The notes below the pieces were generated by a model, which did no database searches, was not told the origin of the DNA, and saw only the letters and a program-made list of their open reading frames with translations. A program made the position numbers and the translations under genes. This document shows, one piece after another, positions 51,420 through 58,996 of a stretch of DNA of 64,000 nucleotides; within the stretch, counting starts at the first letter, position 1, and each line of letters begins with the position of its first letter. The stretch is from PBB1 sp965229345 (GTDB taxonomy: Bacteria > Pseudomonadota > Gammaproteobacteria > Burkholderiales > Burkholderiaceae_C): the NCBI GenBank assembly GCA_965229345.1, contig OZ245872.1:248001-312000 (forward strand), read 5' to 3'.

Positions 51420-51815
51420 TTAGGCGACGTAGCAAAGAACTTCGCCGCCGATGCCGACCTGGCGCGCCTTGCGATCGGTCATCACACCCTTGGGCGTGGT
51501 CACGATGGCCACACCCAGACCGTTCTTGACATTAGGAATGTCGTGACGGCCCTTGTAGATGCGCAGGCCCGGGCGACTGACGCGCTCGATGTGCTCAATG
51601 ACCGGCTTGCCGGCGTAGTACTTCAATGCGATCTGCAGCTGTGGCTTGTCGGCTTCGCCAACGACGGCGTAGCCGTCCACATAACCTTCGTCCTTCAACA
51701 CCTGGGCGATAGCGATCTTCAGCTTGGAAGACGGCATCGTCACCGATGGCTTTTCGACCATCTGGGCGTTGCGAATGCGGGTCAGCATATCGGCGATAGG
51801 ATCACTCATGCTCAT
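51420..51815 (-). CDS. rpsH: 30S ribosomal protein S8
   Basis: 131 residues: S-D-P-I-A-D-M-L-T-R-I-R-N-A near the start, and the C-terminal R-P-G-L-R-I-Y and G-L-G-V-A-I-V-T-T-P-K-G-V-M-T-D-R-K-A-R pattern. S8 binds the centre of 16S rRNA and in E. coli represses the spc operon. The first ATG (51815) has GGAG at good spacing; a second ATG six bases on is possible. Confidence 0.97.
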   Translation of the reverse strand: MSMSDPIADMLTRIRNAQMVEKPSVTMPSSKLKIAIAQVLKDEGYVDGYAVVGEADKPQLQIALKYYAGKPVIEHIERVSRPGLRIYKGRHDIPNVKNGLGVAIVTTPKGVMTDRKARQVGIGGEVLCYVA

Positions 51816-51842
51816 ACGAATATCTCCTGATCGACGCGCCGC

Positions 51843-52148
51843 TTACCAGCTCGCCTTGATGACACCGGGAATGTCGCCCTTGAAGGCCAATTCACGAATC
51901 TTGTTGCGGCCCAGGCCAAATTTGCGGAAGGTGCCGCGCGGACGCCCGGTCAGAGCGCAGCGGTTGCGCTGACGCGTCGGGTACGCGTTGCGGGGCAGCT
52001 TTTGCAATTCGAGACGGGCTGCATAGCGCTCTTCGTCGGACTTCTTGGCGTCGTTGGCGATGCCCTTCAATTCGGCGTATTTCTTGGCGTACTTCGCGGC
52101 GAGTTGCTCGCGCTTGAGTTCGCGCTGGATCAGTGAAACTTTTGCCAC
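51843..52148 (-). CDS. rpsN: 30S ribosomal protein S14
   Basis: 101 residues, the long zinc-free form: A-K-V-S-L-I-Q-R-E at the start, then L-P-R-N-A-Y-P-T-R-Q-R-N-R-C-A-L-T-G-R-P-R-G and the R-E-L-A-F-K-G-D-I-P-G end. No C-x-x-C pair is present. The start must be GTG at 52148: the only upstream ATG in frame lies inside rplE. It follows rplE by eight bases. Confidence 0.95.
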   Translation of the reverse strand: MAKVSLIQRELKREQLAAKYAKKYAELKGIANDAKKSDEERYAARLELQKLPRNAYPTRQRNRCALTGRPRGTFRKFGLGRNKIRELAFKGDIPGVIKASW

Positions 52149-52156
52149 GGTCAGCC

Positions 52157-52711
52157 TCAGTTCTTGAAAGGGAACTTGAATGCAGCAAGCAATGCCTTGC
52201 ATTCGTCGTCGCTCTTGGCGGTGGTGGTGATGCTGATGTTCAGCCCACGCAACGCATCCACCTTGTCGTACTCGACTTCCGGAAAGATGATCTGCTCTTT
52301 CACGCCGATGTTGTAGTTGCCGCGACCATCGAACGATCGACCGGAAATACCGCGGAAGTCGCGCACGCGCGGCAGGGCGATGGTGACGAAGCGATCGAGG
52401 AACTCATACATCTGAACGCCACGCAGCGTGACCATGCAGCCGATGGGCACGCCGTCGCGGATCTTGAATCCGGCAATGGCTTTTTTCGACTTGGTGACGA
52501 CCGGCTTTTGGCCGGCAATCTTGGTCAGATCGCCGACAGCGTGCTCCATGACCTTCTTGTCCGAGACGGCCTCGCTCACGCCCATGTTGAGCGTGATCTT
52601 GGTGAGGCGCGGAACCTCCATCACGGACTTGTAGCCGAATTTGGCCATCAGACCAGGAGCGATCGTGTCCCGGTAAATGGCCTGCAGGCGAGCGGTTTGT
52701 TGTTGAGCCAT
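52157..52711 (-). CDS. rplE: 50S ribosomal protein L5
   Basis: 184 residues. Typical segments are V-P-R-L-x-K-I-T-L-N-M-G-V, Q-K-P-V-V-T-K-S-K-K-A-I-A-G-F-K-I-R, and D-F-R-G-I-S-G-R-S-F-D-G-R-G-N-Y-N. L5 carries 5S rRNA into the 50S subunit and contacts P-site tRNA. Nine bases after rplX. Confidence 0.97.
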   Translation of the reverse strand: MAQQQTARLQAIYRDTIAPGLMAKFGYKSVMEVPRLTKITLNMGVSEAVSDKKVMEHAVGDLTKIAGQKPVVTKSKKAIAGFKIRDGVPIGCMVTLRGVQMYEFLDRFVTIALPRVRDFRGISGRSFDGRGNYNIGVKEQIIFPEVEYDKVDALRGLNISITTTAKSDDECKALLAAFKFPFKN

Positions 52712-52720
52712 GTCGGACCT

Positions 52721-53038
52721 TTAAACCTTGATTTCTTCGCCGCTGGACTTGTAGACGCGGACCTTCTTGCCGTCAGCCAGCAGCTTGATCCCCACGCGGT
52801 CGGCCTTGCCGGACACCGCATTGAAGATGGCCACATTGGACTGATGAATCGGCATCGTCTTTTCGATCACACCACCCGTGACACCCTTCATCGGGTTCGG
52901 CTTGACGTGCTTCTTGACGACGTTCACGCCATCGACCGTGACGCGGTCTTCATCGACGCGCGCAGCGACGACGCCACGCTTGCCCTTGTCGCGACCAGTC
53001 AACACGATGACCTGATCGCCTTTGCGGATCTTGTTCAT
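52721..53038 (-). CDS. rplX: 50S ribosomal protein L24
   Basis: 105 residues with a KOW motif near the start (I-R-K-G-D-Q-V-I-V-L-T-G-R-D-K-G-K-R-G) and the V-K-P-N-P loop followed by I-H-Q-S-N-V-A-I-F-N. L24 starts 50S assembly near the tunnel exit. 21 bases after rplN. Confidence 0.97.
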   Translation of the reverse strand: MNKIRKGDQVIVLTGRDKGKRGVVAARVDEDRVTVDGVNVVKKHVKPNPMKGVTGGVIEKTMPIHQSNVAIFNAVSGKADRVGIKLLADGKKVRVYKSSGEEIKV

Positions 53039-53059
53039 AAGCTTGTTTCCTGTCGCAGC

Positions 53060-53428
<369 letters not shown>

Positions 53429-53550
53429 TTTTCGTGTGTCCCAACTTGCATGACCCGCAAACGGCCGAAGCGCATTTGCAATTCACCAGTCTTGGGCCCG
53501 TAGCCCCCGCACGATCACCTGTGCAAAGGCGGTTTTGGGTGGAGCTGGAA

Positions 53551-53571
53551 ATCAAGCCGAGGAATCTCGGT
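53551..53571 (-). terminator. Small hairpin between rpsQ and rplN
   Basis: A 5-bp perfect stem (CCGAG/CTCGG at 53558-53562 and 53567-53571) with a four-base loop, followed on the minus strand by CTTGATTT. It is weak as a terminator but lies where S10-operon messages would be expected to end. Confidence 0.25.
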
Positions 53572-53594
53572 CTGCTTTTCCAACGAAGTCTATG

Positions 53595-53624
53595 AGTCTA
53601 GCAGGAAACGACAACCAACGTCAA
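53595..53624 (-). promoter_or_regulatory. Putative spc promoter
   Basis: On the minus strand TTGACG (53619-53624, overlapping the rpsQ stop codon) and TAGACT (53595-53600) are 18 bases apart, a good sigma70 match. An overlapping alternative pairs TTGTCG with a second TAGACT at 16 bases. The position, between rpsQ and rplN, is that of the E. coli spc promoter. It would give a leader of about 160 bases before rplN. Confidence 0.6.
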
Positions 53625-53902
53625 ACTTCTCGCGCCTTTTGAACCAGCTTGGTCACAACCCAGGCCTTGGTCTTCGAGATCGGGCGCGTTTCGGAAATCT
53701 CGACCACGTCTCCGTTCTTGTACTCGTTGTTCTCGTCGTGCGCGTGGTACTTGCTCGTCTTGGCGACGATCTTGCCGTACAGCTCGTGCTTGGTGCGACG
53801 CTCGATCAGCACGGTGATCGTCTTGCTGCGCTGGTCACTGACGACCTTGCCCACCAGGGTACGGACGGTCTTCTTGGCGACGACGGGTTGAGCTTCGGTC
53901 AT
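53621..53902 (-). CDS. rpsQ: 30S ribosomal protein S17
   Basis: 93 residues with V-G-K-V-V-S-D, K-T-I-T-V-L-I-E-R, H-E-L-Y-G-K and G-D-V-V-E-I-S-E-T-R-P-I-S-K-T-K, all typical of S17. The N-terminus has a short extension (T-E-A-Q-P-V-V-A). Its start overlaps the rpmC stop by four bases. A 192-base gap to rplN follows. Confidence 0.97.
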   Translation of the reverse strand: MTEAQPVVAKKTVRTLVGKVVSDQRSKTITVLIERRTKHELYGKIVAKTSKYHAHDENNEYKNGDVVEISETRPISKTKAWVVTKLVQKAREV

Positions 53903-54108
53903 TTCGCAGCTCCTTTCGCTTCACGTTGCTTTTGTGCGATCACGGTCTTCGCGCGGGCGATGTCGCGACGCGTGTTGCCGAGCTGGGTGTGGTTGGCCAG
54001 CTGTTGCGTGGCCTTCTGCATGCGCAGGCCGAAATGGGCCTTCAACAGATCGCTGACTTCCTTTTGCAAGCCAGCGATGTCTTTCGCGCGGAGTTCAGAT
54101 GCTTTCAC
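53899..54108 (-). CDS. rpmC: 50S ribosomal protein L29
   Basis: 69-residue two-helix protein: M-K-A-S-E-L-R-A-K-D at the start, L-x-K-A-H-F-G-L-R-M-Q-K-A-T-Q-Q-L-A-N and N-T-R-R-D-I-A-R-A-K-T-V. L29 borders the tunnel exit and trigger-factor site. Translationally coupled to rpsQ. Confidence 0.96.
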   Translation of the reverse strand: MKASELRAKDIAGLQKEVSDLLKAHFGLRMQKATQQLANHTQLGNTRRDIARAKTVIAQKQREAKGAAK

Positions 54109-54129
54109 TTGAATGTTCTCCGTGGATCG

Positions 54130-54546
54130 TCAAGCGCCGACCTGGCGGGCGACGAAGGTGCAGCTCAGCGGCAGCTTGGCAGCGGCGAGCGTGAACGCTT
54201 CGCGGGCCAGCGCTTCAGGCACGCCATTGATCTCGTAGAGCACCTTGCCGGGCTGAATCTCAGCGACGTAGTACTCCGGGTTGCCCTTGCCGTTGCCCAT
54301 GCGGACTTCAGCAGGCTTCTGCGAAATGGGCTTGTCCGGAAAGATGCGAATCCAGATGCGACCACCGCGCTTGACGTGGCGCGAAATCGCGCGACGAGCG
54401 GCTTCGATCTGGCGTGCCGTCAGGCGACCGCGTTCGGTGGCCTTCAGGCCGTATTCGCCGAACGACACCTTGGCCCCGCGGGTGGCAACACCCGTGTTGC
54501 GGCCCTTTTGTTCCTTGCGGAATTTTCTGCGTGCAGGTTGCAGCAT
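54130..54546 (-). CDS. rplP: 50S ribosomal protein L16
   Basis: 138 residues: M-L-Q-P-A-R-R-K-F-R-K-E-Q-K-G-R, F-G-x-Y-G-L-K-A, and R-I-W-I-R-I-F-P-D-K-P-I. The P-x-E-V/A-R-M-G-x-G-K-G and V-x-x-G-K-V-L-Y-E segments follow. L16 shapes the A-site tRNA path. Two bases separate it from rpsC. Confidence 0.97.
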   Translation of the reverse strand: MLQPARRKFRKEQKGRNTGVATRGAKVSFGEYGLKATERGRLTARQIEAARRAISRHVKRGGRIWIRIFPDKPISQKPAEVRMGNGKGNPEYYVAEIQPGKVLYEINGVPEALAREAFTLAAAKLPLSCTFVARQVGA

Positions 54547-54548
54547 GC

Positions 54549-55430
54549 TTATTCTCCTTTGGCCTCGCCCGGCGTGGGCGGAACGGCTTTGCGCACGCGC
54601 TTCACAGTGGGCGACTTGCTGGCGTCACCGGCTTCAGCCGGCTTGGCAGCGATGTCGGAAGGACCTGCTGCGCGTGGCGCACGGTCAGCGCCCGGCGCAC
54701 CAGGACGGCCGCGGCCAGCTGGAGCACCTGGGCGTGCGTTGCGACGTGGACGGCGATCGTCCTCGCCTTCAGGCTTGCTCACAACGCCTGGCGCTTCACC
54801 GTGACCCAGACGGTCGCCGCGATAAACCCAGCACTTCACGCCGATGATCCCGTAGGTCGTCTTCGCCTCGGAGAAGCCGTAGTCGATGTCGGCCTTCAGG
54901 GTGTGAAGCGGCACGCGACCTTCGCGGTACCACTCGCAACGGGCGATTTCGATACCGTTCAGACGGCCCGACGACATCAGCTTGATGCCTTGGGCACCCA
55001 GGCGCATGGCGTTCTGCATCGCACGCTTCATGGCGCGACGGAACATGATGCGCTTTTCAAGCTGCTGCGTGATGCTGTCGGCGATCAGCTGCGCGTCGAT
55101 TTCAGGCTTGCGCACTTCTTCGATGTTGACAGCGACCGGCACGCCGAGACGGCGGGTCAGTTCGGCCTTCAGGCTTTCGATGTCCTCGCCCTTCTTGCCG
55201 ATCACCACGCCCGGACGTGCCGAGTAAATGGTGATGCGGGCGTTCTTCGCCGGGCGCTCGATGAGCACGCGCGAGACCGCTGCGTTCTTCAGTCGGGCCT
55301 TCAGGTATTCACGAACCTTCAGGTCTTCGGCCAACATCGTGGCGAAGTTCTGATTGTTCGCATACCAGCGCGAAGCCCAGTTGCGCGTGACCGGCAGACG
55401 AAAGCCGATCGGGTGAATCTTTTGTCCCAT
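54549..55430 (-). CDS. rpsC: 30S ribosomal protein S3 with extended C-terminal tail
   Basis: 293 residues. The N-terminal KH domain has V-I-G-K-K-G-E-D (76-83), and the C-terminal S3 domain runs to about 210 (M-x-L-G-A-Q-G-I-K, W-Y-R-E-G-R-V-P-L-H-T-L-x-A-x-I-D-Y, G-V-K-C-W-V-Y). The remaining 80 residues are arginine/glycine/proline/alanine-rich (for example R-P-G-A-P-A-G-R-G-R-P-G) and end in charged sequence. E. coli S3 has about 233 residues, so the tail is some 60 longer. S3 lines the mRNA entry channel. Confidence 0.96.
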   Translation of the reverse strand: MGQKIHPIGFRLPVTRNWASRWYANNQNFATMLAEDLKVREYLKARLKNAAVSRVLIERPAKNARITIYSARPGVVIGKKGEDIESLKAELTRRLGVPVAVNIEEVRKPEIDAQLIADSITQQLEKRIMFRRAMKRAMQNAMRLGAQGIKLMSSGRLNGIEIARCEWYREGRVPLHTLKADIDYGFSEAKTTYGIIGVKCWVYRGDRLGHGEAPGVVSKPEGEDDRRPRRNARPGAPAGRGRPGAPGADRAPRAAGPSDIAAKPAEAGDASKSPTVKRVRKAVPPTPGEAKGE

Positions 55431-55440
55431 GATCGTGCCT

Positions 55441-55770
55441 TTAGTTGCCGACGGTGATGTAGATGTGCGCGGTCGGCTTGCAGATGCTGTTGCCCCGGCC
55501 CTTGGCGCGCGCAGAGAAGCGCTTCAGGATCGCGCCCTGCTCGACATAGATCGTCTTGACCTTGAGTTCATCAATGTCAGCGCCGTCGTTGTGCTCGGCA
55601 TTCGCGATGGCCGATTCGAGCGCCTTCTTGATGATGCCGGCCGCTTTCTTGGGCGTGAAAGTCAGGATGTTGAGGGCTTGGTCAACAGGACGGCCGCGGA
55701 CCAGGTCGGCGACCAAGCGCCCCTTGTCTGCAGACAGTCGAACGCCACGAACGATTGAACGGGTTTCCAT
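55441..55770 (-). CDS. rplV: 50S ribosomal protein L22
   Basis: 109 residues: R-L-S-A-D-K-G-R-L-V-A-D-L-V-R-G, A-L-N-I-L-T-F-T-P-K-K-A-A, and the tunnel-loop tail R-F-S-A-R-A-K-G-R-G-N-S-I-C-K-P-T-A-H-I, all L22 hallmarks. The macrolide-contact loop shows no deletion. Ten bases separate it from the rpsC start and nine from rpsS. Confidence 0.97.
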   Translation of the reverse strand: METRSIVRGVRLSADKGRLVADLVRGRPVDQALNILTFTPKKAAGIIKKALESAIANAEHNDGADIDELKVKTIYVEQGAILKRFSARAKGRGNSICKPTAHIYITVGN

Positions 55771-55779
55771 CGTGGTTCC

Positions 55780-56058
55780 TTATTTCCTTGCGGCTTTCTT
55801 GTCGGCCGGGTGTCCCTTGAATGTGCGCGTCAGCGCAAATTCGCCCAACTTGTGGCCGACCATCTGGTCAGTCACGTAGACAGGGATGTGCTGCTTGCCG
55901 TTGTGCACGGCGATCGTCAGCCCAATGAAGTCCGGCAGGATCGTCGAGCGACGCGACCAGGTCTTGATGGGCTTCTTGTCCTTGATGGCAACCGCCTTGT
56001 CGACTTTGGCCATCAGGTGATGGTCGACGAACGGGCCTTTTTTCAGCGAACGGGTCAT
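55780..56058 (-). CDS. rpsS: 30S ribosomal protein S19
   Basis: 92 residues: T-R-S-L-K-K-G-P-F-V-D, K-T-W-S-R-R-S-T-I-L-P-D-F-I-G, H-N-G-K-Q-H-I-P-V-Y and H-K-L-G-E-F-A-x-T-R-T, all diagnostic. It binds with S13 in the 30S head. Confidence 0.97.
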   Translation of the reverse strand: MTRSLKKGPFVDHHLMAKVDKAVAIKDKKPIKTWSRRSTILPDFIGLTIAVHNGKQHIPVYVTDQMVGHKLGEFALTRTFKGHPADKKAARK

Positions 56059-56070
56059 CTGATGGCCCCT

Positions 56071-56895
56071 TTACTTCTTGCGACGCGAGACGATGAACGT
56101 CTGCGTGCGCTTGTTGTTGCGAGTGCGGTAGCCCTTGGTCATCGTGTTCCAAGGCGACACCGGCACCTGGCCTTCGCCCGTGCGGCCTTCACCACCACCG
56201 TGCGGGTGATCGACCGGGTTCATGGCCACGCCACGCACCGTCGGACGAATACCCTTCCAGCGAATCGCGCCGGCCTTGCCGTACTGGCGCAGGCTGTGTT
56301 CTTCGTTGGACACCTCGCCAATGGTGGCGCGGCAATCGATGTGGATGCGGCGAACCTCACCGGAGCGCAAGCGAACCTGCGCGTAGGTGCCTTCGCGAGC
56401 CAGCAGCGTGCAAGACGTACCTGCCGAGCGCGCAATCTGCGCACCCTTGCCAGGCAGCATCTCGATGCAGTGAATCACCGAGCCCACCGGAATGTTGCGA
56501 ATCGGCAGCGTGTTGCCCGCCTTGATCGGCGCTTCGGCGCCGCTCAAAAGCGTCTGACCCACTTCCAGCCCGCGCGGTGCGATCACATAGCGACGCTCGC
56601 CGTCGGCGTAGCAAACCAGCGCAATGTGCGCCGTGCGGTTCGGGTCGTATTCGATGCGCTCGACCTTTGCCGGGATGCCGTCCTTGTTGCGAACGAAATC
56701 GACCACGCGGTAGTGGTGCTTGTGCCCACCGCCCTTGTGACGGATCGTGATGTGGCCGTTGTTGTTGCGGCCGGCGTGCTGGAATTGCGGCTCCAGCAGC
56801 GACGCTTCCGGCTTGCCCTTGTGGAGGTGCGCATGCACCACCTTCACCACGCCACGGCGGCCTGGCGATGTCGGTTTGACTTTGACGACGGCCAT
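56071..56895 (-). CDS. rplB: 50S ribosomal protein L2
   Basis: 274 residues with N-terminal OB-like and central SH3-like domains. Motifs include H-K-G-G-G-H-K-H-H-Y-R, G-K-G-A-Q-I-A-R-S-A-G-T, and the catalytic-centre-facing R-G-V-A-M-N-P-V-D-H-P-H-G-G-G-E-G. Its ATG overlaps the rplW stop by one base (TAATG). Confidence 0.98.
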   Translation of the reverse strand: MAVVKVKPTSPGRRGVVKVVHAHLHKGKPEASLLEPQFQHAGRNNNGHITIRHKGGGHKHHYRVVDFVRNKDGIPAKVERIEYDPNRTAHIALVCYADGERRYVIAPRGLEVGQTLLSGAEAPIKAGNTLPIRNIPVGSVIHCIEMLPGKGAQIARSAGTSCTLLAREGTYAQVRLRSGEVRRIHIDCRATIGEVSNEEHSLRQYGKAGAIRWKGIRPTVRGVAMNPVDHPHGGGEGRTGEGQVPVSPWNTMTKGYRTRNNKRTQTFIVSRRKK

Positions 56896-57212
56896 TACGC
56901 GGCCTCCCCGGAGATGTTGAGCTCTTGTCCGGCCTTCAACGACACATACGCCTTCTTGACATGGTCACGGCGGCCGATGGAACGACCGAAACGCTTGACC
57001 TTGCCCTTTTGCAGCACCGTTTGAACGGACTCGACTTCGACCTTGAACATCAGCTCGACCGCGGCCTTGATCTCAGGCTTGGTCGCGTCGCGCAGCACCT
57101 TGAAGAGCACCTGGTTGTGCTTTTCCGAGGCCATCGTGGCTTTCTCGCTGACGATCGGCGCGATCAGGATCTGCGCCAGGCGGTTTTCAGCATGTTTGAC
57201 AGCGGTGCTCAT
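56895..57212 (-). CDS. rplW: 50S ribosomal protein L23
   Basis: 105 residues: I-V-S-E-K-A-T, V-L-F-K-V-L-R-D-A-T-K-P-E-I-K-A-A-V-E, F-K-V-E-V-E-S-V-Q-T-V and R-F-G-R-S-I-G-R-R. L23 docks trigger factor and SRP at the tunnel exit. It overlaps rplD by four bases and rplB by one. Confidence 0.97.
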   Translation of the reverse strand: MSTAVKHAENRLAQILIAPIVSEKATMASEKHNQVLFKVLRDATKPEIKAAVELMFKVEVESVQTVLQKGKVKRFGRSIGRRDHVKKAYVSLKAGQELNISGEAA

Positions 57213-57829
57213 GCCAGCATCTCCTTGAGTTGCTCGATGGCAGCCTTGGTGACCAGCACCTTCTTGTAGTGCACCAGCGACAGCGGGTCGGCATAACGCG
57301 GCTCAACCACCAGCACATTGCGCAGGTTGCGCGAGGCCAGCAGCAGGTTGTCATCGACCTGGTCCGAAATCACCAGCACCGAATCCAGGCCCATCGCCTT
57401 CAGCTTGGCAGCGAACAGCTTGGTCTTCGGCGAGTCGACTTCGATCGAATCGATCACCGCCAGTCGACCTTCACGGACCAACTGCGAAAAGATCGCGGCC
57501 ATACCGGCGCGATACATCTTCTTGTTGACCTTCTGGGTGAAGTTCTCGTCGGGGCTGTTCGGGAAAATCCGACCGCCGCCACGCCACAGCGGCGACGACG
57601 ACATACCAGCACGGGCGCGGCCGGTGCCTTTTTGACGCCACGGCTTTTTGGTCGTGTGCTTGACTTCGGCGCGACCCAGCTGGGCACGGGTGCCCTGACG
57701 TGCGTTGGCCTGGAAGGCCACGACGATCTGGTGAACCAGCGCTTCGTTGTAATCACGTGCAAACAAGGTGTCAGGCGCGTCGACTTTCGACGTGGCCTCG
57801 CCTTGTGCATTGAGGAGCTCGAGCTGCAT
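57209..57829 (-). CDS. rplD: 50S ribosomal protein L4
   Basis: 206 residues. The tunnel loop K-P-W-R-Q-K-G-T-G-R-A-R-A-G is intact, with G-G-R-I-F and L-S-x-V-x-x-K-V-L-V-T-x-A-A near the C-terminus. In E. coli L4 represses its own S10 operon through the mRNA leader. One base overlaps rplC. Confidence 0.97.
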   Translation of the reverse strand: MQLELLNAQGEATSKVDAPDTLFARDYNEALVHQIVVAFQANARQGTRAQLGRAEVKHTTKKPWRQKGTGRARAGMSSSPLWRGGGRIFPNSPDENFTQKVNKKMYRAGMAAIFSQLVREGRLAVIDSIEVDSPKTKLFAAKLKAMGLDSVLVISDQVDDNLLLASRNLRNVLVVEPRYADPLSLVHYKKVLVTKAAIEQLKEMLA

Positions 57830-58515
57830 CAGTTGGCTCCTGCCTTGGCGGCGCTCTTGGCCTTCACCTTGACGGCGGGCGAAACGACGATGTGGCCGTT
57901 CTTCGAGCCCGGCACTGCACCGCGAACCAGCAACAACTGGCGCGCTTCGTCGATGCGAATGATGTCGAGGTTCTGGGTGGTCTTGGTCACGTCGCCGCGA
58001 TGGCCGGACATCTTCTTGCCCGGAAACACGCGACCGGGATCCTGCGCCATCGAGATCGAGCCCGGCACGTTGTGCGAACGGCTGTTGCCGTGCGATGCGC
58101 GCTGCGAGCTGAAGTTGTGGCGCTTGATCGTGCCAGTGAAGCCCTTGCCGATCGACGTACCTTGCACGTCGACCTTCTGGCCCACAGCAAACACGCCCGA
58201 CACTGCGACTTGCGAGCCCGGCTTGTAGCCAGCAGCCACGTCGGCTGCGACGCGAAATTCCTTGAGGATTTCACCCGCTTCGACACCGGCTTTCGCGAGG
58301 TGCCCGGCCAGCGGCTTGTTGACGCGGGACGCCTTGCGCGTACCGAACGCGACCTGGATCGCGCTGTAGCCGTCTGTCTCTGCGGTCTTGATCTGCGCCA
58401 CACGGTTGTTGGACACGTCGAGCACCGTCACGGGAACGGCGTCGCCGTCGTCCGTGAAGATGCGCATCATGCCCACCTTGCGGCCCAGCAATCCGAGGCG
58501 ATTGCTTAGACTCAT
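57829..58515 (-). CDS. rplC: 50S ribosomal protein L3
   Basis: 228 residues from ATG 58515, which gives M-S-L-S-N-R-L-G-L-L-G-R-K-V-G-M; a longer open frame runs up through the promoter region and is rejected. The central F-T-G-T-I-K-R-H-N-F and G-S-I and M-S-G-H-R-G segments are L3 signatures. GGAGAACC precedes the ATG. A 160-base gap with a promoter separates it from rpsJ. Confidence 0.96.
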   Translation of the reverse strand: MSLSNRLGLLGRKVGMMRIFTDDGDAVPVTVLDVSNNRVAQIKTAETDGYSAIQVAFGTRKASRVNKPLAGHLAKAGVEAGEILKEFRVAADVAAGYKPGSQVAVSGVFAVGQKVDVQGTSIGKGFTGTIKRHNFSSQRASHGNSRSHNVPGSISMAQDPGRVFPGKKMSGHRGDVTKTTQNLDIIRIDEARQLLLVRGAVPGSKNGHIVVSPAVKVKAKSAAKAGAN

Positions 58516-58627
58516 GATGGTTCTCCGGCCCCGCAGAGCGAGACCTTTGTTGCACACACCCGACATCGATTGGCCGGGCTGATTTGATGGAGCCGCCACC
58601 GAAGTAGCGTGCCCAGAAAAGCCTGCG

Positions 58628-58655
58628 AGTATAGCAGCCGCGGAGCATTCCGCAA
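58628..58655 (-). promoter_or_regulatory. Putative promoter between rpsJ and rplC
   Basis: On the minus strand TTGCGG (58650-58655) and TATACT (58628-58633) are 16 bases apart, a good sigma70 pair wholly inside the rpsJ-rplC gap. Transcription would start near 58621, leaving a leader of about 105 bases before rplC. In E. coli the S10 promoter lies before rpsJ, not after it. Confidence 0.65.
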
Positions 58656-58675
58656 CCACTGTCTCGCGATAGAAC

Positions 58676-58987
58676 TTATTGCAGCTTGATTTCGACGTCG
58701 ACGCCAGCCGGCAGATCGAGCTTCATCAGCGCGTCCACGGTCTTGTCGGTCGGGTCCACGATGTCCATCAGACGCTGGTGGGTACGGATCTCGAACTGGT
58801 CGCGCGAGCTCTTGTTCACGTGCGGCGAACGCAGGATGTCGAAACGCTCCAGGCGGGTCGGCAAGGGCACCGGGCCCTTGACGATCGCGCCGGTGCGCTT
58901 GGCGGTGTCGACGATTTCGAGTGCCGATTGGTCGATCAACTTGTAGTCGAACGCCTTCAGGCGGATGCGGATTTTTTGCTTGGACAT
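58676..58987 (-). CDS. rpsJ: 30S ribosomal protein S10 (NusE)
   Basis: 103 residues: I-R-I-R-L-K-A-F-D-Y, G-P-V-P-L-P-T-R, F-D-I-L-R-S-P-H-V-N-K-S-S-R-D-Q-F-E-I-R-T-H and D-P-T-D-K-T-V-D-A-L. S10 is part of the 30S head and, as NusE, of transcription antitermination complexes. It is 10 bases after tuf, so probably made with the str transcript. Confidence 0.98.
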   Translation of the reverse strand: MSKQKIRIRLKAFDYKLIDQSALEIVDTAKRTGAIVKGPVPLPTRLERFDILRSPHVNKSSRDQFEIRTHQRLMDIVDPTDKTVDALMKLDLPAGVDVEIKLQ

Positions 58988-58996
58988 GTCCGCTCC

